The position numbers and the translations under genes are program-made. A DNA stretch of 64,000 nucleotides. Source: Sandaracinobacteroides sp041909755 (lineage in GTDB: Bacteria; Pseudomonadota; Alphaproteobacteria; Sphingomonadales; Sphingomonadaceae). Below the pieces are notes generated by a model that was not told the DNA's origin, made no database searches, and was given only the letters and a program-made list of their open reading frames with translations. This document shows positions 1-8,172 of this stretch, one piece after another (the first letter of the stretch is position 1; each line of letters begins with the position of its first letter). The stretch lies in NCBI RefSeq assembly GCF_041909755.1, contig NZ_JAYRCW010000004.1, forward strand, positions 1 to 64,000, in the 5' to 3' direction.

Positions 1-155
1 GACCGGTTGTAATGAAGGGCGATGCGGAAGCCGCGCGCGGCCAGTGCATCGGCAAGGGCACGGCCGACGCGCTTTGCGCCGCCCGTCACCAGCGCGATCG
101 GGGCTTCGCCGGACTCCAGGCGGAATTCATCGGGCAGCAGCATGGTGCCAGCCAT
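1..155 (-). CDS. SDR family oxidoreductase, pteridine-reductase-like (N-terminal fragment)
   Basis: The reverse strand translates from ATG at 155 into about 51 residues before the window edge. A short N-terminal lead is followed by IALVTGGAKRVGRALADAL, the Rossmann-fold TGxxxRxG dinucleotide-binding turn of short-chain dehydrogenases, then IALHYNR, an NADP-preferring beta2 end with a basic residue. The GGAKRVG spelling resembles FolM or pteridine-reductase-type SDRs, but only the cofactor site is visible, so substrate is unknown. An in-frame ATG at 143 is an alternative start. It is divergent from the MscS gene, with 47 bp between the two starts. Confidence 0.72.
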   Translation of the reverse strand, partial: MAGTMLLPDEFRLESGEAPIALVTGGAKRVGRALADALAARGFRIALHYNR

Positions 156-202
156 AGGGATGGCAGTTTGCCTCGGCTAGTGGGGTGCGGCTAGATGGCG
201 CC

Positions 203-1429
203 ATGTCCATTCCAGTTCCGAAAATCGCGGCGTCCGGCACGGCAGGCAAGGGCGCGCCGCTGTCCGAAAAAGCCACCGAGGATCTGCTGAGCCTGCCGGA
301 ACAGACCGAGCAGCTGACGCGCGAGCTGTTCCACTGGCTGCGGACAGACAGCCTGGGCCTGTTGGCCGGCTTGGCGATCGGCGCCCTACTTTACGGCCTG
401 TTCTGGACGTTGCGGAGCTGGGCGCGACGGCGCCTGGCGCGCAGCTCGGTGTTCGGGACATGGGGCTGGGTGGCGCTCAGGGTGCTATCGAAAACCCGCA
501 GCTTCTTCCTTGTGATGGTGTCCGCGCGGATCGTCACCAGCTTCTTCCAGGCCCCGGCGGCCTGGGAAGGGCTGATCGCATTCCTCTTCACGGTGGCCTC
601 TGCGGTGCAGGGCGCCTTCTGGGTGCGCGAATTCCTGATCGCACTGGTCGAACGCAAGGCCGCCGCGCAGAGCGGCGACGCCACCATGTCGTCGGCGGTT
701 GGCGTGCTCACCGTCCTGATCAATGTCGTGGTCTGGGCGTTCGCGCTGATCATCCTGCTGGACAACCTCGGCGTGAACGTCACGGCCCTGGTCGCCGGCC
801 TCGGGATCGGGGGTATCGCGATCGGCCTTGCCGCGCAGGGCATATTTTCAGACCTGTTCGCCGCGCTGTCGATCCTGCTGGACCAGCCGTTCCGGCGCGG
901 GGAAACAATCCAGATCGGCGGGCCGCAGGGGGTTGTCGGCACGGTGGAGCACATCGGGCTGAAGACCACCCGCCTGCGGGCGCTGTCAGGCGAAGTCGTC
1001 GTGATGTCGAACGCCAACCTGCTGAACCAGCAGATCAACAATTTCGCGGATTATTCGCACCGCCGCGTCGCGATGCTGATCGAGGTGATCTATCAGACGG
1101 ATCCGAAGCTTCTGGACCGGATCCCGGCAGAGCTGGAGCGGATCGTGAACGGCGTGACGGACTGCCGCTTCGATCGCGCCCACCTGTTTCAGTTCGCGCC
1201 CTCGGCGCTGGATTACGAACTGGTGTTCACGGTGCAGAAGGCGGATCTTCAATCCATGTTCGATGCCCGCCAGGCCGTCATGATCGCCGCGATCCGCCGG
1301 TTCGGGGAACTGGGCATCCAGTTCGCCTTCCCGTCGCAGCTGAGCTTCCTGGCCGGGCCCGATGGTCACATCGTGGATCCCCACCCGCCCGGCGGCGGGT
1401 CGGCGGTTCCGCGGGGGCGGGCGCGCTGA
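203..1429 (+). CDS. MscS-family mechanosensitive ion channel
   Basis: A 408-residue inner-membrane protein. Several hydrophobic helices fill the N-terminal half. They are followed by the pore-lining TM3 and start of the beta domain typical of MscS, seen as LVAGLGIGGIAIGLAAQGIF, then DQPFRRGETIQIGG and the GTVEHIGLKTTRLR segment with VVVMSNANLLNQQINNF. MscS channels open under membrane tension and release solutes during osmotic downshock. I start at ATG 203 (MSIPVPK); an in-frame GTG at 185 adds six residues without a better ribosome site. The C-terminal tail is Gly/Pro/Arg-rich and probably disordered. Confidence 0.9.
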   Translation: MSIPVPKIAASGTAGKGAPLSEKATEDLLSLPEQTEQLTRELFHWLRTDSLGLLAGLAIGALLYGLFWTLRSWARRRLARSSVFGTWGWVALRVLSKTRSFFLVMVSARIVTSFFQAPAAWEGLIAFLFTVASAVQGAFWVREFLIALVERKAAAQSGDATMSSAVGVLTVLINVVVWAFALIILLDNLGVNVTALVAGLGIGGIAIGLAAQGIFSDLFAALSILLDQPFRRGETIQIGGPQGVVGTVEHIGLKTTRLRALSGEVVVMSNANLLNQQINNFADYSHRRVAMLIEVIYQTDPKLLDRIPAELERIVNGVTDCRFDRAHLFQFAPSALDYELVFTVQKADLQSMFDARQAVMIAAIRRFGELGIQFAFPSQLSFLAGPDGHIVDPHPPGGGSAVPRGRAR

Positions 1430-1544
1430 AAGGGCTGAACGGGCAGGGCGCCGGCGCCGGGCCTCCTCTTTGCGGGGTTGCGCCCGGCAGGGGCAGTCGG
1501 CAAGGACGCAGCACATTCGAAACGCCATTTCCGGGGAGAGAGAC

Positions 1545-2003
1545 ATGGGGCGAGGACTTCCGCTTGCAGATTATCTGGCGCTGAAGGGCAAGGAACTGGG
1601 GACGTCGGACTGGATCCTGGTGGATCAGGCGCGGATCGACCAGTTCGCCGAGACGACCGGGGATCACCAGTTCATCCATGTGAACCCTGAACTGGCGAAA
1701 CAGACGCCGTTCGGCACCACCATTGCGCACGGCTATCTCACCCTCTCGCTGCTGTCGGCGATGGCCTATGGCGTGCTGCCGGGGATCGAGGGCACGAAGA
1801 TGGGCGTCAACTATGGCCTGAATTCGGTGCGCTTCCTGGCGCCGGTGAAAAGCGGCAAGCGGGTTCGCGGCCATTTCGCCATGAAGGATGTGAGCGAGCG
1901 TTCGCCCGGCGTCGTGCAGACGACGGTCGAGGTGAAGGTGGAGATCGAAGGTGAAGACAAGCCGGCGCTTGCGGCTGAGTGGGTCACCCTCGCCTATGTG
2001 TGA
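1545..2003 (+). CDS. MaoC-like hot-dog dehydratase
   Basis: A 152-residue single hot-dog-fold protein. The signature FAETTGDHQFIHVNPELA near residues 35-55 holds the Asp/His pair that MaoC-type (R)-specific enoyl-CoA hydratases use to add or remove water on acyl-CoA, and TTIAHGYLTLSLLS follows as usual. The start at ATG 1545 is preceded by GGGGAGAGAGAC, a good ribosome site. Upstream in-frame codons reach into the 3' end of the channel gene and are not used. It sits 67 bp before a thiolase, which suggests a role in acyl-CoA turnover; the exact substrate cannot be read from the sequence. Confidence 0.88.
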   Translation: MGRGLPLADYLALKGKELGTSDWILVDQARIDQFAETTGDHQFIHVNPELAKQTPFGTTIAHGYLTLSLLSAMAYGVLPGIEGTKMGVNYGLNSVRFLAPVKSGKRVRGHFAMKDVSERSPGVVQTTVEVKVEIEGEDKPALAAEWVTLAYV

Positions 2004-2070
2004 TGCCTGATATGTGATTGCGGCGCGGCTTGCCGGCTGCGTCAACGGAATGGATCTGGGGAGAATCAAG

Positions 2071-3249
2071 ATGCGTGAAGCCGTCATCGTTTCCACCGCC
2101 CGCACGCCGATCGGAAAGGCGCATCGCGGGGCGTTCAACGCAACCCTGACGCCGACGCTCGCGAGCCACGCCGTGAAGGCGGCCGTCGCGCGGGCAAAGC
2201 TGGACGGGCCCGAAATCGACGATGTCGTGATGGGCTGCGTCCTGACGCAGGGCTCCGGCGCGCCCAACATCGGTCGCCTCGCCCTGCTGCGCGCGGGGCT
2301 GCCCGTCACCGTGTCGGGCCAGACGATCGACCGGCAATGCTCGTCGGGCCTGATGGCGATCGCGACGGCAGCGAAGCAGATCATCGTGGACGGCATGCAG
2401 ATCGCCGTCGGCGCGGGCGTCGATTCGATCTCCACCGTCCAGAACGACAAGTTCCGCGTGGAGGCCGACCCGGAGCTGATCGCCATCCACCAGACCGTTT
2501 ACATGCCGATGATCGATACGGCCGAGACTGTGGCGGCCCGCTATGGCATCAGCCGCGACCGGCAGGATGAATATTCGCTCCAGTCGCAACAGCGCACGGC
2601 GGCGGCGCAGCAGGCCGGCCGCTTCGACGACGAGATCGTACCCGTGAAGGCCACCATGAAGATGGTGAACAAGGAGACGAAGGAAGTCTCCGAACATGTG
2701 ATCACGCTGTCGAAGGACGAGGGCAACCGCCCGGAAACCACGCTCGAAGGGCTGAAGGGCCTCCAGCCGGTGCGCGGCCCGGGCAAGAACATCACCGCCG
2801 GAAACGCCAGCCAGCTGTCGGACGGGGCCTCCGCCTCGGTTCTGATGGAGGCGGGTGAAGCCGCACGACGGGGCCTGACGCCGCTTGGTCGCTATGTCGG
2901 CATGGCGGTGGCCGGCCTTGAGCCCGACGAAATGGGGATCGGCCCCGTCTATGCCATTCCCAAGCTGCTGAAGCAGCATGGCCTGAAGGTGGACGATATC
3001 GGCCTGTGGGAGCTGAACGAGGCGTTTGCGGTGCAGGTTCTCTATTGCGCCGACAAGCTGGGCATCCCGATGGATCGGCTGAATGTGGATGGCGGGGCCA
3101 TTTCCATCGGCCATCCGTTCGGCATGTCCGGGGCACGGCTCGTCGGCCATGCGCTGATCGAAGGAAAGCGCCGGGGCGTGAAGCATGTCGTGGTGACGAT
3201 GTGCGTGGGCGGCGGCATGGGGGCTGCCGGCCTGTTCGAGGTTCTCTGA
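2071..3249 (+). CDS. acetyl-CoA acyltransferase (thiolase)
   Basis: A 392-residue thiolase, close to the family's usual length. The nucleophilic Cys is in TIDRQCSSGLMAI (Cys90). The C-terminal half has the active-site loop ELNEAFAVQ, the His-containing GGAISIGHPFGMSGARL and the second Cys in CVGGGMG. Thiolases cleave or condense 3-ketoacyl-CoA with CoA or acetyl-CoA. The start MREAVIVSTARTP at 2071 follows GGGGAGAATCAAG. With the MaoC hydratase just upstream it may form a small beta-oxidation unit. Degradative or biosynthetic direction is not decided; the GC-SSG sequence around Cys90 resembles degradative thiolases. A second thiolase lies at 28930-30102. Confidence 0.92.
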   Translation: MREAVIVSTARTPIGKAHRGAFNATLTPTLASHAVKAAVARAKLDGPEIDDVVMGCVLTQGSGAPNIGRLALLRAGLPVTVSGQTIDRQCSSGLMAIATAAKQIIVDGMQIAVGAGVDSISTVQNDKFRVEADPELIAIHQTVYMPMIDTAETVAARYGISRDRQDEYSLQSQQRTAAAQQAGRFDDEIVPVKATMKMVNKETKEVSEHVITLSKDEGNRPETTLEGLKGLQPVRGPGKNITAGNASQLSDGASASVLMEAGEAARRGLTPLGRYVGMAVAGLEPDEMGIGPVYAIPKLLKQHGLKVDDIGLWELNEAFAVQVLYCADKLGIPMDRLNVDGGAISIGHPFGMSGARLVGHALIEGKRRGVKHVVVTMCVGGGMGAAGLFEVL

Positions 3250-3254
3250 TCCCC

Positions 3255-3305
3255 GCTGCCGGCTGGCAGCCATTCCCCTGAAGGGGGTTGGAACCGGCCG
3301 GCAGC
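3255..3305 (+). terminator. nested hairpin after thiolase
   Basis: A 12-bp outer stem (3255-3266 with 3294-3305, one G-U pair) encloses a second perfect CCCC-TGAA-GGGG hairpin at 3275-3286. It begins just after the thiolase stop. No T-run follows, so it may end transcription inefficiently or stabilise the 3' end of the message. Confidence 0.5.
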
Positions 3306-3371
3306 CACCCTAACTAGTCAGGTGAGAGAGGTTTTGCCCCCATAGCCGGGGCGCTGGATGAGGAGCTGACC

Positions 3372-3845
3372 ATGGCAACCAACGGCAAGACCATCACCGA
3401 CCTGGCCGACGACGTGGCGGGCAAGGCCCGGACGGCGTCGAAAAAGGCGGCCGATAAGGCTTCGGACGTGATCGTCGAAGTGAAGGGCGAAGCAGCCGAG
3501 ATCTTCGAGAAGGCGGGTGCAGGCGCCAAAACTGCAGCCTCGACCGGCAAGGACTACGCAGCCGAAGGGCTGGCGGGTCTGGCCGACGCCGCGCGGCAGA
3601 TTGCCGGCAAGCTGGGCGATTCCCCGTCTGACAGCGGCAATGCCAAGGCGGCCGAATTTGCCCGCAAGGCTGCGGACTCGATCGACAAATTCTCCACCAA
3701 GCTTCGCGAGAAGGAAGTGGACGAAATTGCCGAGGACGCCCGCAGCGCCGTCCGCAACAACCCCGCCATCGCTGTCGGCGCGGCGGCCGTTATCGGCTTT
3801 GCCCTTGCTCGTTTCCTGAAGGGTTCGGGTGGCCGCGAGGCCTGA
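3372..3845 (+). CDS. DUF883/YqjD-like membrane-anchored protein
   Basis: A 157-residue Ala/Lys/Glu-rich protein made of long amphipathic helices with repeated AADKA, AAEIFEKA and ADAARQIA segments. It ends in RNNPAIAVGAAAVIGFALARFLKGS, a single membrane anchor in the form seen in ElaB/YgaM/YqjD (DUF883) proteins, some of which bind ribosomes or membranes in stationary phase. The ribosome site GAGGAG precedes ATG 3372. Its stop overlaps the start of the holin-like gene by 17 bp, and a third gene overlaps that, so the three are surely co-transcribed. Specific function is unknown. Confidence 0.8.
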   Translation: MATNGKTITDLADDVAGKARTASKKAADKASDVIVEVKGEAAEIFEKAGAGAKTAASTGKDYAAEGLAGLADAARQIAGKLGDSPSDSGNAKAAEFARKAADSIDKFSTKLREKEVDEIAEDARSAVRNNPAIAVGAAAVIGFALARFLKGSGGREA

Positions 3846-4311
3846 GTTCGACAGCGGCGAACCGGGCGCAGCCGAACCACGGCGGCGCTCGATCGTCGAA
3901 ACCTGGACCGAGGTTGTCGCGGATGCCGGCGGCCTCGTCCGGGCGGAAGCGGCGCTTGCCAGGGCCGAGACGGAACGGAACCTGAAGCTGATCGGCCGCG
4001 AATCGGCCAAGATCGTGATCGGCGGCATGCTGGCGCTGATGGCGCTGGTGTTCCTGACGATTGCGGCCGTGGTGGCGTTGTCGGAATTCATCGGCCTGCT
4101 GCTGGCTCTGCTGGTTGTCGCCGTCCTTTGCCTTGGGGCCGGCTGGTTGCTGGTCTCGAAGGGGCTGGACGGCGTATCCGGCCAGCCGATCCTGCCCGAA
4201 CGCGTGCTGAAACGGATGGGCCGGGACCTGGATCTGCTGGCGGATCGGGCGCCCCTGCCCGAGGTGCCGGGCAGGCCGGCGGAGAGCGGGGGCGTTCGTG
4301 AAGCGGCCTGA
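3829..4311 (+). CDS. putative phage-holin-superfamily / YqjE-like membrane protein
   Basis: A 160-residue protein with a charged N-terminal helix (TEVVADAGGLVRAEAALARAETERNL) and two adjacent transmembrane helices (about residues 63-86 and 90-112), the layout of the Phage_holin_3_6/YqjE family. Despite the Pfam name this is a chromosomal housekeeping family and there is no prophage here. It starts with GTG at 3829 inside the preceding gene, and its own 3' end overlaps the next gene by 14 bp. The gene order YqjD-like, YqjE-like, then a third helical protein recalls the enterobacterial yqjCDEK stress cluster. Confidence 0.78.
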   Translation: MAARPEFDSGEPGAAEPRRRSIVETWTEVVADAGGLVRAEAALARAETERNLKLIGRESAKIVIGGMLALMALVFLTIAAVVALSEFIGLLLALLVVAVLCLGAGWLLVSKGLDGVSGQPILPERVLKRMGRDLDLLADRAPLPEVPGRPAESGGVREAA

Positions 4312-5017
4312 GGCGGACGATGTGCGGATGGAGGCCCTGAGGGCCGAAGCCAATGCCAGGCGCATGCGGCTGGCGGGAAATCTGGATGAGCTGTCGGTCC
4401 GCATGCGGCCCGGCAACCTGGTGCAGGAAGCCAGGGACAGGGCCTGGGCGGAGGTGGATCGAGTGACGGATGACGTTCTGAACATTGCCGAGGATCTCGT
4501 GCACGACAGCATGGACTGGGTGCGCGACAATCGAACCCTTGTCGCGGGCGGAGGGCTCGTCGGGCTGGCAGCTGCCGGCCTCGCCTGGTTTGCCACCCGG
4601 AAGAAGCCAACGCCGCTTTATGCGGCTTATGACATGGAGGATCCCCTGATGACCGACACGGATGACGCGCTGTCCGCAAAGGCGGCCACGGCCTGGGGTA
4701 AGGTGAAGGAAGAGGCCGTCCACCTGACGGAGAAGGCCGAAGGCAGCTATTATGCCGCCCGCTCGCGCGCGGCAGACCTGACGGCCGATGCGAAGGAGCG
4801 CGCCGCCGAAGCTGCCGTCGTCGCCCGCCAGAAGGCACATGAAGCCGCCGAGGCTGCCCGCGATGCTGCCGAAAAGGCCCGGATCGCGGCCGGCGAAGCG
4901 GGAGACTGGGCGAAGAAGCAGCCGCAGGAAAATCCGGCGACGGTGGTGCTGGTGGCGCTTGCCGCCGGCGCCCTGATCGGCGCGCTGCTGCCGGCTTCCG
5001 GCCGCCGCCGCGCCTGA
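4298..5017 (+). CDS. DUF3618-like helical membrane protein
   Basis: A 239-residue protein with a GTG start at 4298. The N-terminal 60 residues (LRAEANARRMRLAGNLDELSVRMRPGNL) match the DUF3618 pattern of a helical R/E-rich domain, followed by a transmembrane segment LVAGGGLVGLAAAGLAWFA. A long Ala/Lys/Glu helical stretch then repeats AADLTADAKERAAEAAVVA-like units, and a second hydrophobic segment TVVLVALAAGALIGALL lies near the C-terminus. This last part resembles the first gene of the cluster, suggesting fusion or duplication. It is the third and last gene of the overlapping trio and is followed by a clear terminator. Confidence 0.75.
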   Translation: MKRPEADDVRMEALRAEANARRMRLAGNLDELSVRMRPGNLVQEARDRAWAEVDRVTDDVLNIAEDLVHDSMDWVRDNRTLVAGGGLVGLAAAGLAWFATRKKPTPLYAAYDMEDPLMTDTDDALSAKAATAWGKVKEEAVHLTEKAEGSYYAARSRAADLTADAKERAAEAAVVARQKAHEAAEAARDAAEKARIAAGEAGDWAKKQPQENPATVVLVALAAGALIGALLPASGRRRA

Positions 5018-5051
5018 TCCGGCGTTCAGCAGCCAGAAAGTCGTTTCATGG

Positions 5052-5082
5052 AAAGGGGTTGGCCGAACGGCCGGCCCCTTTT
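5052..5082 (+). terminator. intrinsic terminator of the three-gene membrane cluster
   Basis: AAAGGGG at 5052-5058 pairs with CCCCTTT at 5075-5081, with an inner GGCC/GGCC stem and GAAC loop, and the T-run TTTT closes it. It lies 35 bp after the DUF3618-like stop and before the MlaC start. Confidence 0.72.
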
Positions 5083-5106
5083 CAGTGCCAGCCCCCAGAC
5101 CGGAGC

Positions 5107-5751
5107 ATGGAATTGAAGCCCATCACCCTTGCACTTGCGATTGCCCTGGCCGTTCCGGCCGCCTTCGCCATGCCCGCCGCGGCGCAGACGGCCGCCAGCG
5201 GCCCCGCCACCCCGGCGCAGCAGAAGGCGGCGGCCGACTTCATCGATGGCCTTGCGAACCAGGCCTTCGGCGTGCTGCGCGACAAGAGCCTGACGCGGGA
5301 TCAGGCGCGGACGAAGTTTCGCACCCTGCTGCGCGCGAATTTCGATGTGGACGGCACCGGCCTGCGGCTGATTCGGGCCTATCGGGCGCCGGGCAGCCCG
5401 ATCAAGCTGACCGACGCGCAGGTGAACGCCTATCGCGCTGCGCTGCCGGATTTCATCGTCAACACCTATTCGGACCGGCTGTATGACTTCGCGACCGCGA
5501 AGGTGACGGTGGTGCGCACCGTTCCGCGCGGCAACCGCGGCGAAGTGGACGTGTTCACGCGCATCACCGATCCCAAGGGCGGCAAGCCGATCGACGCGAT
5601 CTGGCAGGTGAAGCCCGGCGCGAAGCCGCTGGTTTCGAACATCACCGTGAACGGCGTGAACGTCGCGCTCACGCAGGAAGCCGACTTCAAGGCCTATATC
5701 GAGAAGAACGGCTTCGATGCGCTTGTGGACTTCATGAAGAAGGCCAAATAA
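5107..5751 (+). CDS. MlaC/Ttg2D family phospholipid-binding ABC transporter protein
   Basis: A 214-residue periplasmic protein. ATG 5107 gives an N-terminal signal peptide (LKPITLALAIALAVPAAFA, cleavage near AAAQT). The mature part has the MlaC landmarks: FIDGLANQAFGVLRDKSLTRDQARTKFRTLL, then the YRAALPDFIVNTYSDRLYDF helix and the lipid-cavity sheet (VRTVPRGNRGEVDVFTRI). MlaC shuttles phospholipid between the outer-membrane lipoprotein MlaA and the inner-membrane MlaFEDB transporter. No mlaFED genes are beside it here. An in-frame TTG at 5059 would add 16 residues and spoil the signal peptide. Confidence 0.85.
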   Translation: MELKPITLALAIALAVPAAFAMPAAAQTAASGPATPAQQKAAADFIDGLANQAFGVLRDKSLTRDQARTKFRTLLRANFDVDGTGLRLIRAYRAPGSPIKLTDAQVNAYRAALPDFIVNTYSDRLYDFATAKVTVVRTVPRGNRGEVDVFTRITDPKGGKPIDAIWQVKPGAKPLVSNITVNGVNVALTQEADFKAYIEKNGFDALVDFMKKAK

Positions 5752-5761
5752 CCTGCCCGCC

Positions 5762-6349
5762 ATGAGCGGGAACAGCGAACTTGATCTGTCGGCGGCGGCC
5801 TTCGTCCATCCCAGCGCCCTTCTCTATGGGAAGGTGCGGATGGGGGAGGGCAGCTCCATCTGGTGCAATGCGGTGATCCGGTCGGAAGCCGCGCATGTGG
5901 ATATCGGGGCCTTCACGAACATCCAGGATTTCGTGATGATCCATACGGATCCCGGCCGGCCGGTGGTGATCGGAAGCCATTGTTCCATCACCCACCACGC
6001 CACCATCCATGGCTCCAGCATCGGCAACAATGTGCTGGTGGGCATCAATGCCACGATCTACGGCGGCTCCCACATCGGGGACAATTCGATCGTGGGCCAG
6101 CACGCCTATGTGAAGGATGGCACCATCGTGCCGCCCAATTCGATCGTGGTGGGCAGCCCGGCCAAGGTGATCCGCATGGCCAACAGCTGGGTCGCGAACC
6201 GGATGAACGCGCTCTTCTATCACCGCAATGCGCTTGCCTATGCGCAGGGCGACCACCGCGCCTGGGAAGGGCCGGAGTTCGATGCATGGCTGCAATCCAT
6301 GCTCAGCCGCTTGACCGAGGAATTCCGCGCACTAGAGGCCGCCGCATGA
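5762..6349 (+). CDS. gamma carbonic anhydrase-family hexapeptide-repeat protein
   Basis: A 195-residue left-handed beta-helix protein. Hexapeptide turns run from FVHPSALLYGKVRMGEGSSIWCNAVIR onward. The metal-site pattern FTNIQDFVMIHTD, then VVIGSHCSITHHATIHG places His residues as in gamma-class carbonic anhydrases and related YrdA/PaaY proteins, with a C-terminal helix. Many family members bind zinc or iron without confirmed CO2-hydration activity, so the enzymatic role is uncertain. It starts 10 bp after MlaC, and its stop overlaps the DUF4170 start by ATGA, so the three likely share a transcript. Confidence 0.88.
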   Translation: MSGNSELDLSAAAFVHPSALLYGKVRMGEGSSIWCNAVIRSEAAHVDIGAFTNIQDFVMIHTDPGRPVVIGSHCSITHHATIHGSSIGNNVLVGINATIYGGSHIGDNSIVGQHAYVKDGTIVPPNSIVVGSPAKVIRMANSWVANRMNALFYHRNALAYAQGDHRAWEGPEFDAWLQSMLSRLTEEFRALEAAA

Positions 6350-6570
6350 GCAAACTGCATCTTGTGTTCGGCGGCCGGGTGAAAGACCCGCGCGGCCATG
6401 ATTTCGAGGATCCGTCGGCCCTGCACATCGTGGGCATCTTCCCCGACTACGCCACGGCGGAAGCCGCCTGGCGCGGGGAAGCCCAGCGCACGGTGGACGA
6501 CGCGCAGATGAAATATGTGGTGGTGCATCTGCACCGCCTGCTGGAACCGGCGGTCGATCCACAGGGTTGA
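6346..6570 (+). CDS. DUF4170 domain protein
   Basis: A 74-residue protein starting MSKLHLVFGGRVKDP, with HIVGIFPDYATAEAAWRGEAQRTVDDAQMKYVVVHLHRLLEP. This is the full-length DUF4170 pattern, a small alphaproteobacterial family without known function. The start codon overlaps the carbonic anhydrase stop (ATGA), so translational coupling is expected. In the wider reading frame there is a much longer open frame from 5863, but it lies antiphase to the strong upstream gene, and 6346 has the family start. Confidence 0.85.
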   Translation: MSKLHLVFGGRVKDPRGHDFEDPSALHIVGIFPDYATAEAAWRGEAQRTVDDAQMKYVVVHLHRLLEPAVDPQG

Positions 6571-6594
6571 GGCCCGGCGGATTGCGCGGACGGG

Positions 6595-6621
6595 GGGAGG
6601 GCCGGGAAACCCGGCCCTCCC
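6595..6621. terminator. bidirectional terminator hairpin
   Basis: A perfect 12-bp GGGAGGGCCGGG/CCCGGCCCTCCC stem with an AAA loop stands between the converging DUF4170 and enoyl-CoA hydratase genes. The symmetry suits both strands; neither side has a strong T-run. Confidence 0.65.
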
Positions 6622-6631
6622 AAGTGTCGTC

Positions 6632-7429
6632 TCAGCGACCCTTCCAGACGGGCGCGCGCTTCTCGAGGAAGGCGACGGGGCCTTCCTTCGCATCTTCCGA
6701 GCTGAAAACCAGCGCCGAAGTCTTGTTGGAGATCTTCCACAGCTCCTCTTCGGCCGCATCGAAGCTCATGCGGGAGACCTTCAGCGATTCGCGCACCGAC
6801 AGCGGCGCGTTCACGCTGATCGCCTTTGCCAGCGCGACGGCCTCGTCCAGCACCTTGTCGGCCGTGGTCAGCCGGTTCACCAGGCCCAGCGCATAGGCGC
6901 GGGGCGCGTCGATCGGATCGCCCGTCGCCACCAGTTCATAGGCGATCGCGGCCGGCAGCCGCCGGGTCAGACGGAACACGCCGCCGGCGCCCGCGAACAG
7001 GCCGCGCTTCACTTCGGGCAGGCCGAACCGGCTGTTGTCGGATGCCACGATCATGTCGCAGCTCAGCGCCAGTTCGCAGCCGCCGGCCAGTGCCGGCGCA
7101 GCAACGGCCGCGATCCACGGCTTTTCCCGCTTCGCACGGGCCAGCCCGCCAAAGCCGCCGTCCGGCGTGGAGAGGGTGTGGCCCCGCCCCTTGGAGATTT
7201 CGGACAGGTCCGCGCCGGCGGAAAAGGCGCCGTCGGAGGTGGAGGCCAGGATCACCACGCGGATGTCCGGGTTCGCCTCCGTCTCCTTCACGATCCAGTC
7301 CATCGCGGCCGCAAGGTCGCCGTTCACCGCGTTCCGCTTGTCAGGGCGGTTCAGCCGCACAAGGCCGATATGGCCTTCGACGACTTCGTAGAGGACTTCG
7401 CGGCCAACGCCGTCGGGCTTCTCGCTCAT
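6632..7429 (-). CDS. enoyl-CoA hydratase/isomerase family protein
   Basis: A 265-residue crotonase-fold protein. Visible landmarks are the substrate-binding RLNRPDKRNAVNGDLAAA, the oxyanion-hole loop FSAGADLSEI, the second loop AGGCELALSCDMIVAS and the LPEVKRGLFAGAGG helix with the Glu often used in hydration. The likely activity is hydration of trans-2-enoyl-CoA in fatty acid or amino acid breakdown. Two adjacent ATGs occur (7432 and 7429); GGGGAG lies at the better distance from 7429. It is transcribed alone, facing the terminator at 6595-6621. Confidence 0.88.
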   Translation of the reverse strand: MSEKPDGVGREVLYEVVEGHIGLVRLNRPDKRNAVNGDLAAAMDWIVKETEANPDIRVVILASTSDGAFSAGADLSEISKGRGHTLSTPDGGFGGLARAKREKPWIAAVAAPALAGGCELALSCDMIVASDNSRFGLPEVKRGLFAGAGGVFRLTRRLPAAIAYELVATGDPIDAPRAYALGLVNRLTTADKVLDEAVALAKAISVNAPLSVRESLKVSRMSFDAAEEELWKISNKTSALVFSSEDAKEGPVAFLEKRAPVWKGR

Positions 7430-7540
7430 CATGATCTCCCCATCAGGCCCGGCTTGCGGGCACACACAGGGCATAGGCGACACCATGGCGGCAGGGCGAC
7501 CTGAACAATGTCAGGGGGGATTGCCCGGCGGGCCGGGATC

Positions 7541-8140
7541 TCAGCTGTCGCGGCTCCACATCATGGGGGCTGGATCCAGCCGTTCCAGGATATAGAGGCT
7601 GCCATAGGCGCCCCGAACCAGCCGGAAGCCGTCGTCCAGATAGGTCACTTCGGTCTTCAGCGAATCGACACGGCCCCCCGTCGCCGGAATCCGCACCGGG
7701 GATCCCGGCCCGAACAGCAGGGCATCGGTGTAGCGGATGTCGATCGTCTGGTCGTCCTCCGCCTCGTAGCGGCCGGCGTTCACGATGATCCCGGGCGTGC
7801 CGTCATCGAACAGGATGTGGATCACATTGTCGTAGAGGCCGGTCCGGGGATCGATCTCGTTGTACAGTTCCACCACCTCCACCGGATCGGCCGGCAGCGT
7901 TCCCAGCGACAGCTGGGCAAGCGTGGTGCGCCGCTGCAGCTCGAAGTTGGAATAGAGCAGCCGCCAGCGGCCGCGCAGCAGGCTGGCGGCGCGGGCCGGT
8001 TCCGGGGTGGGGTTCATCCCCTCAAGCTCGGTGGCGAGTTCGCGGATGCGGGCGGTCGCGGCCGGCCCTGCACGAAAACCGACTTCGGTTTCCGCGCCAA
8101 GGGTCGCGAGTTCCTGCTTGATGGTCGAGGCGTGACGCAT
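7541..8140 (-). CDS. PAP/fibrillin-like protein (plastid lipid-associated domain)
   Basis: A 199-residue protein. The sequence LLRGRWRLLYSNFELQRRT, followed by VVELYNEIDPRTGLYDNVIHI and a beta-rich stretch to YGSLYILERL, matches PAP/fibrillin, a lipocalin-like family best known from plant plastids and cyanobacteria (lipid droplet association). Bacterial members are rare and uncharacterised. ATG 8140 (MRHASTIKQEL) is used here; a TTG at 8176 overlaps the upstream quinone oxidoreductase stop (TTGA) but sits too close to GGGAGG. It appears to be the second gene of an operon with that oxidoreductase. Confidence 0.6.
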   Translation of the reverse strand: MRHASTIKQELATLGAETEVGFRAGPAATARIRELATELEGMNPTPEPARAASLLRGRWRLLYSNFELQRRTTLAQLSLGTLPADPVEVVELYNEIDPRTGLYDNVIHILFDDGTPGIIVNAGRYEAEDDQTIDIRYTDALLFGPGSPVRIPATGGRVDSLKTEVTYLDDGFRLVRGAYGSLYILERLDPAPMMWSRDS

Positions 8141-8172
8141 GGCTTGAAATGGCGCTTCGTGAGGGCTTTTCG

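Noticed and set aside
3829..4311. Holin family name suggesting a prophage
   Set aside because: No phage genes are around; the protein belongs to a chromosomal YqjE-like group.
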